Positions 10,499 to 20,813 of a stretch of 64,000 nt of DNA are shown here, piece after piece. The DNA is from Apoda limacodes (taxonomy: Eukaryota; Arthropoda; Insecta; Lepidoptera; Limacodidae): contig OX291544.1 of assembly GCA_946406115.1 (NCBI GenBank), positions 23,205,521 through 23,269,520 on the forward strand, written 5' to 3'. Numbering within the stretch: position 1 is the first letter of the stretch; each line of letters opens with the position of its first letter. The notes under the pieces are model-generated. The model was not told the DNA's origin. It made no database searches and saw only the letters and a list, made by a program, of their open reading frames with translations. A program made the position numbers and the translations under genes.

Positions 10499-11543
10499 TA
10501 CTTTCTAGAAATATGACTTATAGCGCTTCACTCAAATAAAGTATTTGAAATATTCTACGGAATCTCTTTTAACTAAACTATTATTTCTTGTAATGACTAG
10601 ACGATTATTATTTTCTTTGAAGAAATATAAATGTTTACACTCCTCGTCAATTTCTTCAGTCTTAAGGACATGAAATGATAGCCATTTGTTTCAGTACCCT
10701 TACTATTGTTGACTTTCATTTAATATCAAAGACAAGCCCAAGTAATAGCGCATATCGTATTACCTAAGAATCCGGAATGATTTACAGGTAAGTTATTGTT
10801 TCAAGTCAAAAACGTCACTTAATTTCAGCTAATTGAATACTGAACAATATGTAAAATTTCTCAACATCTACTTTTTAAATGTTTTGACTGTCTGTTAATA
10901 AAGAAACCGCAATTAGACTAATGGGAAACCGCAATTAGACTAATGGATGTTTTATTATTGTTGCGGTGACAAGAAACACCAGTTAGCGCCACCTTTTATT
11001 TTTAAGCTGCGTAATGAGTCTTGATAGATTGTTTTCATTTTTTTTTAATTATTGCTACCTCATAATTTTTTTGCAACTGTCAGTTTATATGCAGGACATA
11101 TCAGTCGTTTATCTTTATTTTTTGATTAATATACGAACAGTCAATTTGGAATATAGTTTTTTTCTGTTTGTATGGTACCTACAGCCACGTAGATATCTAC
11201 AGCTGTAAATTATCCATTGCCTAAAATATTTGTTGATATCAAACCAATCTGTTTGTTAGGTATTTAATAATATCTGTATTTAATAATTTATCGAATACAA
11301 CAGAAATTATTCAATAAAATTTACTTTTGATTCTATTGTACAGTACATCAAAATATGATAGTTGGATAAATATATCTGCCACCTACTAAAGTATTTTTTA
11401 AATTTAATGTTTCGTAAAGTATACTATAACTTACACTTGTAACAATAACGTTAATTTTACAACTCTTGTGATTATATATAGGTAAATTGTGTAACGTATC
11501 ATTAGGTCGCTTATTCAAACTAAATAACTATTTTTACACAAAA
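10499..11543. other. no gene seen; short direct repeat inside
   Basis: AT-rich stretch. The only structure noted is an exact 22-bp direct repeat of GAAACCGCAATTAGACTA plus ATGG at 10902-10945. A pyrimidine-rich ORF at 11014-11208 has no recognisable features. Confidence 0.5.
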
Positions 11544-11756
11544 ATGCGACAAGCATCAAGATTATTCAGTCGCAAAATAGGTGCATTTTTAGTGCAATGT
11601 GGGTGGTCGTGCATGGTGACTACCAGTATATCCCCAAAACATTCGCCGACAAAGGAGCTTTTCAATACTGCAAAATGTCTTTTGAATATTCGAGATATCA
11701 AATTCGGTAAAAGGAGTTCCCTTGTAAAATATTACACGGAACGACCAGATAATTAA
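11544..11756 (+). CDS. hypothetical 70-residue protein
   Basis: The ATG at 11544 sits in a favourable context (ACAAAAATGCG). The frame ends at TAA, with AATAAA about 10 nt after the stop, so a short polyadenylated transcript is possible. The N-terminus (MRQASRLFSRKIGAFLV) is basic, hydroxylated and amphipathic, as in mitochondrial presequences. Near the C-terminus IKFGKRSS contains Gly-Lys-Arg, the amidation/cleavage signal of neuropeptide precursors, but no clear signal peptide supports secretion. The open frame extends 5' to 11487. I do not recognise a family. It may be a chance ORF or the last exon of a gene. Confidence 0.25.
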   Translation: MRQASRLFSRKIGAFLVQCGWSCMVTTSISPKHSPTKELFNTAKCLLNIRDIKFGKRSSLVKYYTERPDN

Positions 11757-12160
11757 ACCATCAATAAAAAATATTTACTTTTTATTTAATAATTAATTAT
11801 ACTTATGTATTTGTCATTTATATATTTCTATAACTTAATTACCAACAGTATTTACGACATTGACACTGTGCCCCACTGCATATTCAAAATTAATCCTTTA
11901 TTCTAGTATTAACTAACTGTCACATAAATAAAGGAGTACCTATGTAATAAAGGGGAACTATTTATATACTAACCTCATTTTTACCCGACGTACGCTATCT
12001 TAGTATCTTAAGCTAACTGTTGATAAAGAAGCTTTGTTACAGCTTCAATAGTAAACAAAAACACAGAATTACGCCTTAGATGTTTACCGAAGACCATGCT
12101 GTACAAGCTGTCGTACCCGAATAAAAAATAAAATAAAAACGCCATAGTAGAGCGCCCCCC
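11757..12160. other. no gene seen
   Basis: AT-rich sequence between the small ORF and the 3' end of the LINE. No recognised element. Confidence 0.5.
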
Positions 12161-12167
12161 GTCAACC

Positions 12168-15100
12168 TTTTTTTTTTTTTTTTATACCACTCAGGTGGCA
12201 AACAAGCTTACGGTCCGCCTGATGGTAAGCGGTCACCGTAGCCTATGGACGCTTGCAACACCAGGGGTATCACTTGCGCGTTGCCGACCCTTCAGAAATC
12301 TAATAACTTCTTTCTTGAAGAACTCCATACTGTAGTCCTTGCAGAAAACTTTGGCAGGGAGCTCATTCCACAACTTAAGCGTTCGCGGGAGGAAGTTTCT
12401 CTGAAACCGCACTGTACGCGACCATTTAGGTTCTAAAGTGTGAGAATGAATTCCCTGCCGATGGCGAGCGGTTCGATGGTAGAAAGTAGCCGTGGGCATC
12501 ATTTCGAACAATTCCTCAGAACACAACCCATTGTACAAGCGGTAGAACACACACAGGGAGGCAAAGTCTCTCCTCAGACTTAAGGGCTCGATACCGCAAG
12601 TGAGTTTGGAATCGTCGCCAATTCTCACAGCCCGTCGTTGAACCGAGTCAAAAGGGCCAAGCTGGTATCCGGGTGCACCCGCCCAGAGATGGCAGCAGTA
12701 CTCCATATGGGGCCGAACTTGCGACTTGTAAAGTAACAACCTTTGCCCCGACGTGAAGTACTGCTTCGCTCTGTTGAGTACACCAAGTTTTTTGGACGCC
12801 AGCTTCACCTTATCTTGTAAATGATCTCGGAACTGAACATCGCTGGAGATGTCGACACCAAGGATCCCAATGCTCTTAGAGATGGAGAGGGGAGTGTTCT
12901 GGAATTGTGGGACTACAGTGAATGGAATTTTCTTAGCGGTGAACGCGCACACTTGTGTCTTTGTAGGGTTGAATCGGACCAAGTTTACCCGTCCCCAGTC
13001 AGAGACCTGGGACAGTGTGGTCTCGATTTGAGACACAAGTTCTCCGCGGTTTTCCTCCACAACGGAACACCCGAACACTTTTTGCACGACCCGTGTAAAA
13101 AGCGTCTTCAGTACTGTCATCTGCATAGCATGCATAGCAATGTATGTTGTTGATGTCCAACATGTCATTGATATGCAGTAGAAACAGCGTAGGAGACAGC
13201 ACAGAGCCTTGCGAGACACCAGCATTAATGTCCAAGCTATCAGAGCAACTACCGTCAACTACGGTTCGTATGCGTCTGCCGGACAAAAAGCTAGTGTGTT
13301 GATCACACGCTCCATCACCTTGGAGAGGAGAGAGGTAATAGCGATAGGCCTGTAATTCGATGGATCTGATCTATCGCCCTTTTTGGGCACCGGGTATACA
13401 TTTGCAGTCTTCCATGAAGACGGAAATTGCCTAGTGTGGTAGGAAAGCGCGAAGAGGCGCGTGAGTATAGGACATTACTCAGGAGCACACTGCTTAAGCA
13501 CAACTGCTGGTATACCGTCTGGCCCACACGACTTATGAACGTCTAGAGAAAGCAACGCCCGCCTGACCTCCTGCTGCGTTATGGAGATTTCCGGCATGGT
13601 CTTACCGCACCACGGTATAGTAGGTGGTACAGTGCCTTCATCGTTCATGTTCGAGTTCGAGGCAAAGAGACTGCCCAATTGATCGGCTTTCTCTTTAGCA
13701 CTATGGGCCAAGTCACCATCGGTCTTTAGCAGTGGTGGTAACGACGACTGGCAAAAGTTCCCTTCGGCAGCTTTGGCAAGCGACCAGAAAGCACGACTTC
13801 CAGAAGGATAGCTCGCAAGTCGCCAACCTATTTTGCCGATGAATTGGAATTTTGCTCTAGCAGTTGCTTTCCTACTGAACCTCGAGGCAGCATTTAATTT
13901 GCGTTTTAACTCAGAAATATTCGGATCCTTGTTATAACGAGCCGTGGTCCAAGCCTCATATGCATTTTGCTTAAGAATGTTAGCTTTTCTGCAAGACCTA
14001 TTCCATACCAGCAAGGATTGTCTCAGTGACTGCGGCTGCGCAGACGTCAGGATCTTCTGAGTTAAAGCAGATCTGCCTCCACGGGTACGATGCGTAAAAT
14101 TTTAGCAATCCATCCCAGTCTGCCGACTTATAGTGCCACACACGACGCCAATTAGTTGGCCCAGAAGGATCGGGTTGTGTGCATGAAACTTGAGTCCGAA
14201 CGAGACAGTGGTCCGAGGAGCCAAGAGGCGCATCCACTGAGACGAAGTATCCGTCCGGACGAGTAGTCAGCAGAAGGTCCAGTAAGGAGCTCGTATGTTC
14301 CTCTATATCTGGTATTCTCGTTGGAGAAAGTACCAGCTGAGAGACCTATGGATATAGGTCAGAGCAAATTCATAAGTTGATAGTTATTGGTTCGAGAACT
14401 GCGCCACTCGCGATGGTGGGCGTTAAAGTCTCCCAAAATAACTAGTTCTGCTGTGGGATATTGCTCTAGAACTTTGTCAGTCGTCAAACTCAGGTGCGTG
14501 AAGAGTCGAGTTACGTCCGTGTGACCGCTATGAGACCTGTATAGGCACGCATAGATACGAGCGTGGCCGCCGTAATCTACGCACACCCACAATATCGACA
14601 GGTCCCTGTCTTCAAGGCTATGAAGGCGGCGACAGCAGATATCCTCCCGGACGAACATACATACACCGGCACGACTCGTAAAATTGTGTTCGAGTTTGTA
14701 GTCGGGATAGTGAAGGTACGATGTGTCGGCCGGGCAGGATATCTGCGTCTCCGTTAGAAAAAGAATGGTCGGCTGCGAAGTTTCGAGATGAACTGCGTTA
14801 AGATTTGCGTGAATACCCCTGATGTTGCAAAAATCCACATTCCCGTTCAACCTGCGGGCGGCCAGCGGTCAACCGTTTCATCAGGTCTCCCTGACCGCTG
14901 AACCAGCTCGCCGAGTCTATGCCGAGCATGACAGCAACAAGCACCGCCGGTCCTCTGCTGTCCGCGCAGCGAATCCTCAAAGAGCTGTGGCAACCTTACT
15001 CACCGCCAGGAACACGACACTACTCAATTTTAGTGTTATTATGGCCGCGGTTTTCTGTAAGGTTGAGGTACTTCCCCAGTTCGGGCCGCTCATTCGAGTA

Positions 15101-15173
15101 AGTACTCGCAATGCCCTGCTTTACTTGTTCGGGTGGCTTATTCGAGCGAGTACTTGCAGTGCCCTACCTCGTG
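12168..15173 (-). mobile_element. non-LTR retrotransposon (APE endonuclease + RT), inactivated
   Basis: A 3-kb element on the minus strand, ending in a poly-T run (poly-A on the coding strand) at 12168-12183. Blocks in coding order: an endonuclease (14850-14359) with LFLTETQI, DLSILWVCVDYGG and LVILGDFNAHHREW; then SSDHCLVRTQVS of the same domain (14220). Next comes the start of the reverse transcriptase (about 13560) with LDVHKSCGPDGIPAVVLK, then RPIAITSLLSKVMERVINT (about 13320). Then comes CPAD / GRRIRTVVDGS, VSQGSVLSPTLFLLHIND and CYADDST (13280-13130), and the thumb and tail (13100-12233). Several frameshifts separate the blocks. Between VMERVINT and the GRRIRTVV block the palm/fingers segment normally found there is missing, so there is an internal deletion near 13300. 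The short motif GTCAACC flanks the element (12161-12167 and 15174-15180) and may be the target duplication. The 5' end carries two tandem units of about 50 bp. Confidence 0.85.
15070..15170 (-). repeat. 5'-UTR tandem repeat of the LINE
   Basis: GTTCGGGCCGCTCATTCGAG...GTACTCGCAATGCCCT is followed by GTTCGGGTGGCTTATTCGAG...GTACTTGCAGTGCCCT, period about 50 bp. Tandem units like these are common in LINE 5' UTR promoters. They suggest that the copy reaches close to the real 5' end rather than being 5'-truncated. Confidence 0.65.
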
Positions 15174-15205
15174 GTCAACCTGGTGGTCAAATGTACCCAA
15201 AGACC

Positions 15206-15833
15206 TAAATAAAGCCCAAAAGCGCGTAAAGAGTTTTTAGGATAAGTAAGTAGGATTTCAAAAGTTTATTTTTAATTAGATGCTCAAAAACCTAAATGTT
15301 ACTTAAAAAAATTACAAGACAAACGGACAGACACAAAAAGTACTGAAAAATATGTACGAATTTCAGAACCATTTTTTGGAATTCAACACAAAGTCTATAG
15401 TGCTTCAGTGCAAGTAGGAAACCCTGAGAGCTAGATTTTCAGCTCTTTCACTACGGCCTTACCGTAGACATTCATATACACTTACTACACGTCATTAGAA
15501 CCGCCTCCGAAAGCTCTAGCCTAAGACACCTAAAACGTCATTATAGCTCATAAATATAAATATATAAAAAGAAATATAAAAATAAAAAAAAATGAAAACG
15601 TAAAACAACGTTATTTTATAGTCAAGCCACGAATCGCGTGACTGTGATGGCAATAGCCCATAACAACCCCGACTGTCAGCAGTAGATTATAGGTATAGTA
15701 ATACCTAAACTTTTTATATATGTTTATATAAATGACTATGTGTTATCATTGACTAAGTTTTTGTGACTTAAGCACTAAATCTAGAAGTTTCTATAGAACA
15801 ACCTCTCCCTCTAATGGGGTTTTTATTTTTGTA
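15206..15833. other. no gene seen
   Basis: AT-rich sequence with short A and TATA runs between the LINE and the Helitron. Nothing recognised. Confidence 0.5.
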
Positions 15834-16722
15834 CTAGCGGTCCCGGCGAACGTTGTTTCGCTTTCATCCCTCTGTAACCCGGCGAACGTTGGTTTTTACC
15901 TAAAGTGCCCGAGTCCGGCTCGCACTTTATAAAGACTATCCTATCTTTTAAGTTGGATCAAATAACAGATACCTGACCCGGAGAACGTTGTTTCTCTTTT
16001 TTAAAACAACTGGCGCGCCACCTTTTTTAAAAGGGTTGTACTAATTCAGAAATTTGCAATTAAATTTATTTTGGTGTTAAATATGGATAACTCTCTTTTT
16101 ACCTTCGAATTGATCATCACCATAGTAAGTCCAGACTACAGGGTTAACCAGATAAGCATTGCTCGCTATCTTCGTTCTAAAAATCAGGTCACCCCGGTGG
16201 TTGTCCGTTGCCTCGGAAATGAATAGCACTGTACCGTCAATAAGTAATTTTTGTAATCGATTATTATTAACTTCAAAAAAAGAGGTAATCGATTTGACCG
16301 ATTAGGATGTCATATTGATAGAATAGCACAATTATTATACATTTCAGATTATTTGGGCCTATAATATATATATATATATTTAACATAGCACCATCTATCT
16401 ATCAATGCAGTTAACAGATACTGTCATCTGTTAGAATCGTTTGGAGCTAACAGAAAATTGTGACACGTGGTGGTTATACTATTATGAAACGTTTGTATTT
16501 TTTACACGGCGCGATCTATTAAAGAATCATTTGAAGCTTACAGATAATAGACAAATTATTTGAAATAAAATAATATTGCGACTATAAATTGAGATATAAA
16601 CTACTATCTTTTAAGTTGGATCAAATAACAGATAGTTACGAAATTTTATCAAAATCGGTTCAGTAGTTTAGGAGTTCAACGCGGACAAACAACGTGACAC
16701 GCAATTTTTATGTATATAAAGA
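15834..16722 (-). mobile_element. non-autonomous Helitron, family A
   Basis: On the minus strand it starts TCTTTATATACATAAAA after an A and ends GCCGGGACCGCTAG before a T, the Helitron termini and AT insertion site. The 5' part has CGTGTCACGTTGTTTGTCC and ACTCCTAAACTACTGAACCG. The 3' part has GTTCGCCGGG repeats. It is 889 bp with no Rep/helicase coding. It contains the module CGAGTCCGGCTCGCACTT (about 15910) and shares GGATAGTTT/AAAAGATAGGATAG-type and 'CAACTGGCGCGCC' blocks with the copies at 19336 and 37308. Confidence 0.85.
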
Positions 16723-16739
16723 TATATATATATTTATAA

Positions 16740-17335
16740 TTTCAATCTCGGAAACGGTTACGGCGATTTTCATGAATGAAATACCTTTAAACCATCAATT
16801 CTTTTATATATATATTTATAATTTTAATCTCGGAAACGGCTCCGGCGATTTTCATGAAATTAAGTATGCAAAGGGGTTTCGGGGGCGATAAATCGAACTA
16901 GCTAGGTTTCACTTTTAGAAAACGTCGTTTTATCCGTATTTTCAGGCAATGGTCAACTGAAAAATATGACTCTTCCTGACATCTATTGGCGAGTAGTTAT
17001 ACAAATATTTTTACCGACACAGCAACACTAAAGCTAGGCAGCGTTGCTAAGTGACACTAAGCCAATCGATATAGGAGCACTAAAACTAGATGGCGTTGTT
17101 AAGTAACACTAAGTCATAATTTAAAAAAAACGTGTTTTACCTTTAAACGAGCAATTCTTTTATTTATGTATCTAGGTTTCATTTTTAGAATTTAGAAAAC
17201 GTCGTTTTATTCGTGTCTTCAGGCAATGATAAACTGAAAAATATGACTCTTCCTGACATCTATTGGCGAGTAGTAATACTATTATTTTTACCAACATAGC
17301 AACACTAAAGCTACGGCAATGAGTGTTTGATTTGA
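16740..17335. repeat. nested direct duplications
   Basis: Two layers. TATTTATAATTT(C/T)AATCTCGGAAACGG with GCGATTTTCATGA occurs at about 16730 and 16812. A longer block starting CTAGGTTTCA(C/T)TTTTAGAA, with AAAACGTCGTTTTAT, TTCAGGCAATG, AAAAATATGACTCTTCC and TGACATCTATTGGCGAG, occurs at 16902 and again at 17172, period about 270 bp. Both look like segmental duplication inside a larger repeat. Confidence 0.8.
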
Positions 17336-17494
17336 GGTTAGGCCAAGAAAATCAATTGCTTACTTATAGGTATTTGTTGTTAAATGTGTGTCTTTTCAAC
17401 TCACGTGTTCACTTAGAAATGCCTAAAAGATCTTTAAAAACAATTTAACTCCACGAAGTCGCGACTCGTTTCAAGAACACCTTGAAAAAAATCG

Positions 17495-17645
17495 TCATCA
17501 AACTCAAATCAAATCAAATAATATTTATTCAAGTAGGTCTCTAAGAACACTTTTGAATCGTCAATACAATGTAAACAATGTTAATTTCTGCCAAAAAGAG
17601 CTGGCAAGAAGTTCTACTTAAAGTAATAATACAATACTTTGATAA
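17495..17645 (-). mobile_element. LINE 3'-end fragment with AAATC-type tail
   Basis: AACTCAAATCAAATCAAATAA (minus-strand tail of TTTGA units), followed by TTTATTCAAGTAGG, CACTTTTGAATCGTCAAT and CTGGCAAGAAGTTCTA. The same order is found at the 3' end of the LINE at 59181-60490, so this is a severely 5'-truncated relative. Confidence 0.65.
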
Positions 17646-18041
17646 TTAGCTTAAGAGTATACAATATGTACCGAAACACTTATTACGTAATAAAAATAAG
17701 TTAGTAGCTACTCAAAACAAAGTCAAACAAGTCAATTATTATTTTTTTGTTTTAATGTAGCATAGGGGGCGGTAAAGATGACGTATAGTCTAGTCCGGTC
17801 TTTATGCATGGCATGAATAGCATTTTCTAGAATTAAGCGACCAACTACGTTAAAAGTCCATCTTCAGAATTGAAAACCTCAACATACCCGCAATATGGTA
17901 TGAATGGAAGTATTAAGTTAAGACCCGATTTCATAATTAAAACTGTGATGATAAAAATATACTTGCGTATTTGATTGATAAACTGTAAAAAAGTCAGTAC
18001 TTGTTTCTAATAAATGTTAAACTAATTTCACTGGTGATTTT
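17646..18041. other. no gene seen
   Basis: AT-rich, no recognised feature. Confidence 0.45.
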
Positions 18042-18435
18042 TAGGGTTCCGTAATTACTAAGACTCCGCTGTACGTCCGTCCGTCTGCCACCAGGCTGTA
18101 CCTTATGAACCGTGATACATTATACCGACCGAATATATATTTCTGTTGCCGCTATAACAACAAATACTATAAAAACAGAATAAAATAAATATTTAAGGGG
18201 GCTCCCATACAACAAACGTGATTTTTTTGCTCGCTACTGATTACAGCAACAGGGAGACGCTTAAAATATTCAGAGAATATTTAGTTATATAGTCACATTA
18301 AAAAGAAATAATTAAATTTAAATAAAACAAGTATTTAATGGGGGCTCCCATACAACAAACGTGTTTTTTTTGCCTTTTTTATAGATAATGGTGCGGAACC
18401 CTTAATGCGCGAGTCCGACTCGCACTTGGCCGATT
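18042..18435. repeat. GGTTCCG-family dispersed repeat, copy 2
   Basis: Begins TTTTTAGGGTTCCGTAATTACTAAGACTCCG and ends GCGCGAGTCCGACTCGC followed by ACTTGGCCGATTTTTT. It contains two similar inner halves (AATAAATATTTAAGGGGGCTCCC and AAGTATTTAATGGGGGCTCCC). No ORF. The right end carries the near-palindromic module. Confidence 0.8.
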
Positions 18436-18704
18436 TTTTTATTTTAAAAACCAGTTAATACTTTCTTATTATTATGTCGGTAAAATCGAAAAATATTATT
18501 CATCTTTTATCAGTTAGTAATTCGTATCTAAATATAATTTTCAAACAACAAGATTTACCAAAAAATAAACCAAACAAAGCTCGGCAAACCGGTGATCGAA
18601 TTTAGATCTTTTTTTATTGTATAAGGTACTTACCGTTGAACTGAAGGAACTATGCAATTTTCATTCAAATCGGTTCAGTAGTTTTTAAGATCTTCGCCGA
18701 TGAT

Positions 18705-18832
18705 TCCACTAAGGTGGCAAAAAAGCAGACGGCCCATTTTAATCGGTCACCGTCACCTATGGACGTTTGCAACACCATCCAGGGGATTTCTCGCGCATTG
18801 GCGACTCACTGACTTCTTGCAAAACTCTATAT
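18705..18832 (-). mobile_element. 5'-truncated tail of the 12-kb LINE family
   Basis: ACTAAGGTGGCAAAAAAGC, CGGTCACCGTCACCTATGG, CGTTTGCAACACC and GACTTCTTGCAAAACTC match, with divergence, the 3' region of the LINE at 12185-12330. Confidence 0.7.
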
Positions 18833-18835
18833 TAT

Positions 18836-19335
18836 TTAATTACTTGATGTGAGTTGTGTACCAATAACGTATGTGCAAGTAAAAACTAAAAATTAAAAAA
18901 AATAAAAATTACGCCACTAAAAATTTAAAAAAATTTGGAAAATCCAAAAGTGCACGCCTCATAGCGGTCATTCACATTTTAAAAAAAAATTCTAAAACAA
19001 AAACTCAAGTTTTTTAAAATAAAATAACAAATAAGGTGAGGAAAAAATATAGTATAAAATAAAAATATATATATAGATATACAGTATACAGTGGTATTTT
19101 AGTTTTTTATAAATTATAATTAAACGACAGTACTTAGAACCAATACTATATAATTTGTGCTTAGAACGCTAATATTAACTAGGAATCAGCACAGTGTAAT
19201 CTTAATATATATAAATCTCGTACTTTATATATTAAAAACAAAAGTATTCCGGTAAGATGAATTTCTCTGCCACATACATGGTCACATAAACACAGACTCA
19301 CGGACGTCCAAGAATGATTAGTTTTAATGTTATTA
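18836..19335. other. no gene; Helitron 5' fragment inside
   Basis: AT-rich. At about 19203 ATCTTAATATATATAAATC repeats the 5' terminus of the Helitron at 19336, suggesting a partial or nested copy. Nothing else is recognised. Confidence 0.5.
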
Positions 19336-19568
19336 TCTTAATATATATAAATCTCGTGTCACAATGTTTGTCCTCAATGGACTCCTAAACTACTGAACCG
19401 ATTTTGATCAAACTTCGTAAATATCTGTTATTTGATCCAACTTAAAAGATAGGATAGTTTTTATCTCGATATGTCAAGTGCGAGCCGGACTCGGGCACTA
19501 TAGGTAAAAACCAACTTTCGCCGGGTACAGAGGGACGGCAGCGGAACAACGTTCGCCGGGACAGCTAG
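19336..19568 (+). mobile_element. short non-autonomous Helitron, family A
   Basis: 233 bp, TCTTAATATATATAAATC at the 5' end after an A, and GCCGGGACAGCTAG at the 3' end before a T. It contains TGTCACAATGTTTGTCC, CTAAACTACTGAACCG, ACTTAAAAGATAGGATAG and AAGTGCGAGCCGGACTCG. A clean, probably recent copy that resembles the Lep1-type Helitrons described in Lepidoptera (resemblance from memory, not a search). Confidence 0.88.
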
Positions 19569-19953
19569 TTTATTATATTAAACAAATTAATTGTTTATAA
19601 AATGTACCATATGTGCTAGACAGATTATTTAACTTCATATTAGTGCACTCATATTATCCTGTAAGTGTTATATTAAAAAAAAACCTCATTTAAGTTTCGA
19701 AAGACTGGGTTTTTTGACATGACGAGAGTAGAGCACTACCTCACCGCTCCGCTTATGAGGCGTGCAATTATGAGGCGGTGAATTTTTTTTTTGAAATATT
19801 GAAAATGCGGGAGAGATTTGTTTGTTTGTTTTTCCTTTACTTCGCAACAGAGCATCCGATTGAGCTTTAGTTTGTACAGGATTAGTTGAAGAGACAGAGA
19901 GAAGGAAAGCTTTGTCCCAGAAAAAATTAAAACTTCCTGCAAAAATAATTATC

Positions 19954-20020
19954 GATAACTGAATTCCAGTTATATCGATAACTAAATGACAGTTATATTG
20001 ATAACTAAATTCCAGTCAGA
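19954..20020. repeat. three tandem 23-bp units
   Basis: GATAACTGAATTCCAGTTATATC, GATAACTAAATGACAGTTATATT and GATAACTAAATTCCAGTCAG follow each other directly. Each unit contains an ATCGATAACT or AGTTAT palindromic core. Confidence 0.8.
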
Positions 20021-20221
20021 CGAGTGAATATATTTCACCTACTATATAGCTTAAGCAAACTTCCTAACTATAACCAAGATGTTGACGTAGAGATCCTATG
20101 CGGATAACCAAAATTAGCCGCGAACTAAAGCTAGTAATTATTATTCTTGAACAGACAAAACATCGCCATCTGGTCCAAAACAACGTAAGACTTGTAGTAC
20201 AAAACAACTGATACAAAATAC

Positions 20222-20447
20222 TCATATTATAAATTCGAAAGTTACTCTGTCTCTCTGTTACATCTTCATGCTTAAACCGCTGTACCGATTAAGATGAAAT
20301 TTGGCATGGAGTGGTTTGAGTCCCAAGGAATGACGTAGGCTACTTCAAACTTCAAGTGTGAGTCGTATTTTTTTCTGTAGTTGAGGAGTTGCTGTTCCTT
20401 CACCGATAACCGAATTTAGGGCAGATGAAACCGCGGGCAAAAGCTAG
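20222..20447 (+). mobile_element. Helitron-like element, family B relative
   Basis: Starts TCATATTATAAATTCGAAAG and ends GCGGGCAAAAGCTAG followed by T. The body has AGATGAAATTTGGCATGGAG and ACCGATAACCGAATTTAGGGC, which recur in the copy at 30825-31134. The base before the TC is C rather than A, so the left end may be slightly off. Confidence 0.65.
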
Positions 20448-20813
20448 TTCTTTTATAGTTTCCATTGATCTTCCCATACACACAACACATAAGTACTACC
20501 AAGTCAGAAATTTTTCGGTTTTATTAAAACGCCAAATCCCCTTATAATTTTATTTGCGTGCTCGGTAATACTTCTAGTACGCATAATATGGTAACACTCT
20601 CCGTAAAGGCATCGAAAAACTGCGCCGTAGTGCCTTGTTATTCGATTAGTAGGTACATACACAAAACATAATTACAATGTTCTGTGGGTTCATACTTTGC
20701 GCCCACCATATGAGATGCCATGAACTTTTTCAAAGGAAAATAGTTTACACAAAACGTTATTTCTACCACCATTACACCAATCCAATAAATAAAATTATTA
20801 AGTAATAATTTCA

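Noticed and set aside
12245..13153. Plus-strand open frames across the 12-15 kb region
   Set aside because: They are shadows of the minus-strand LINE ORF, which carries all the recognisable endonuclease and RT motifs.
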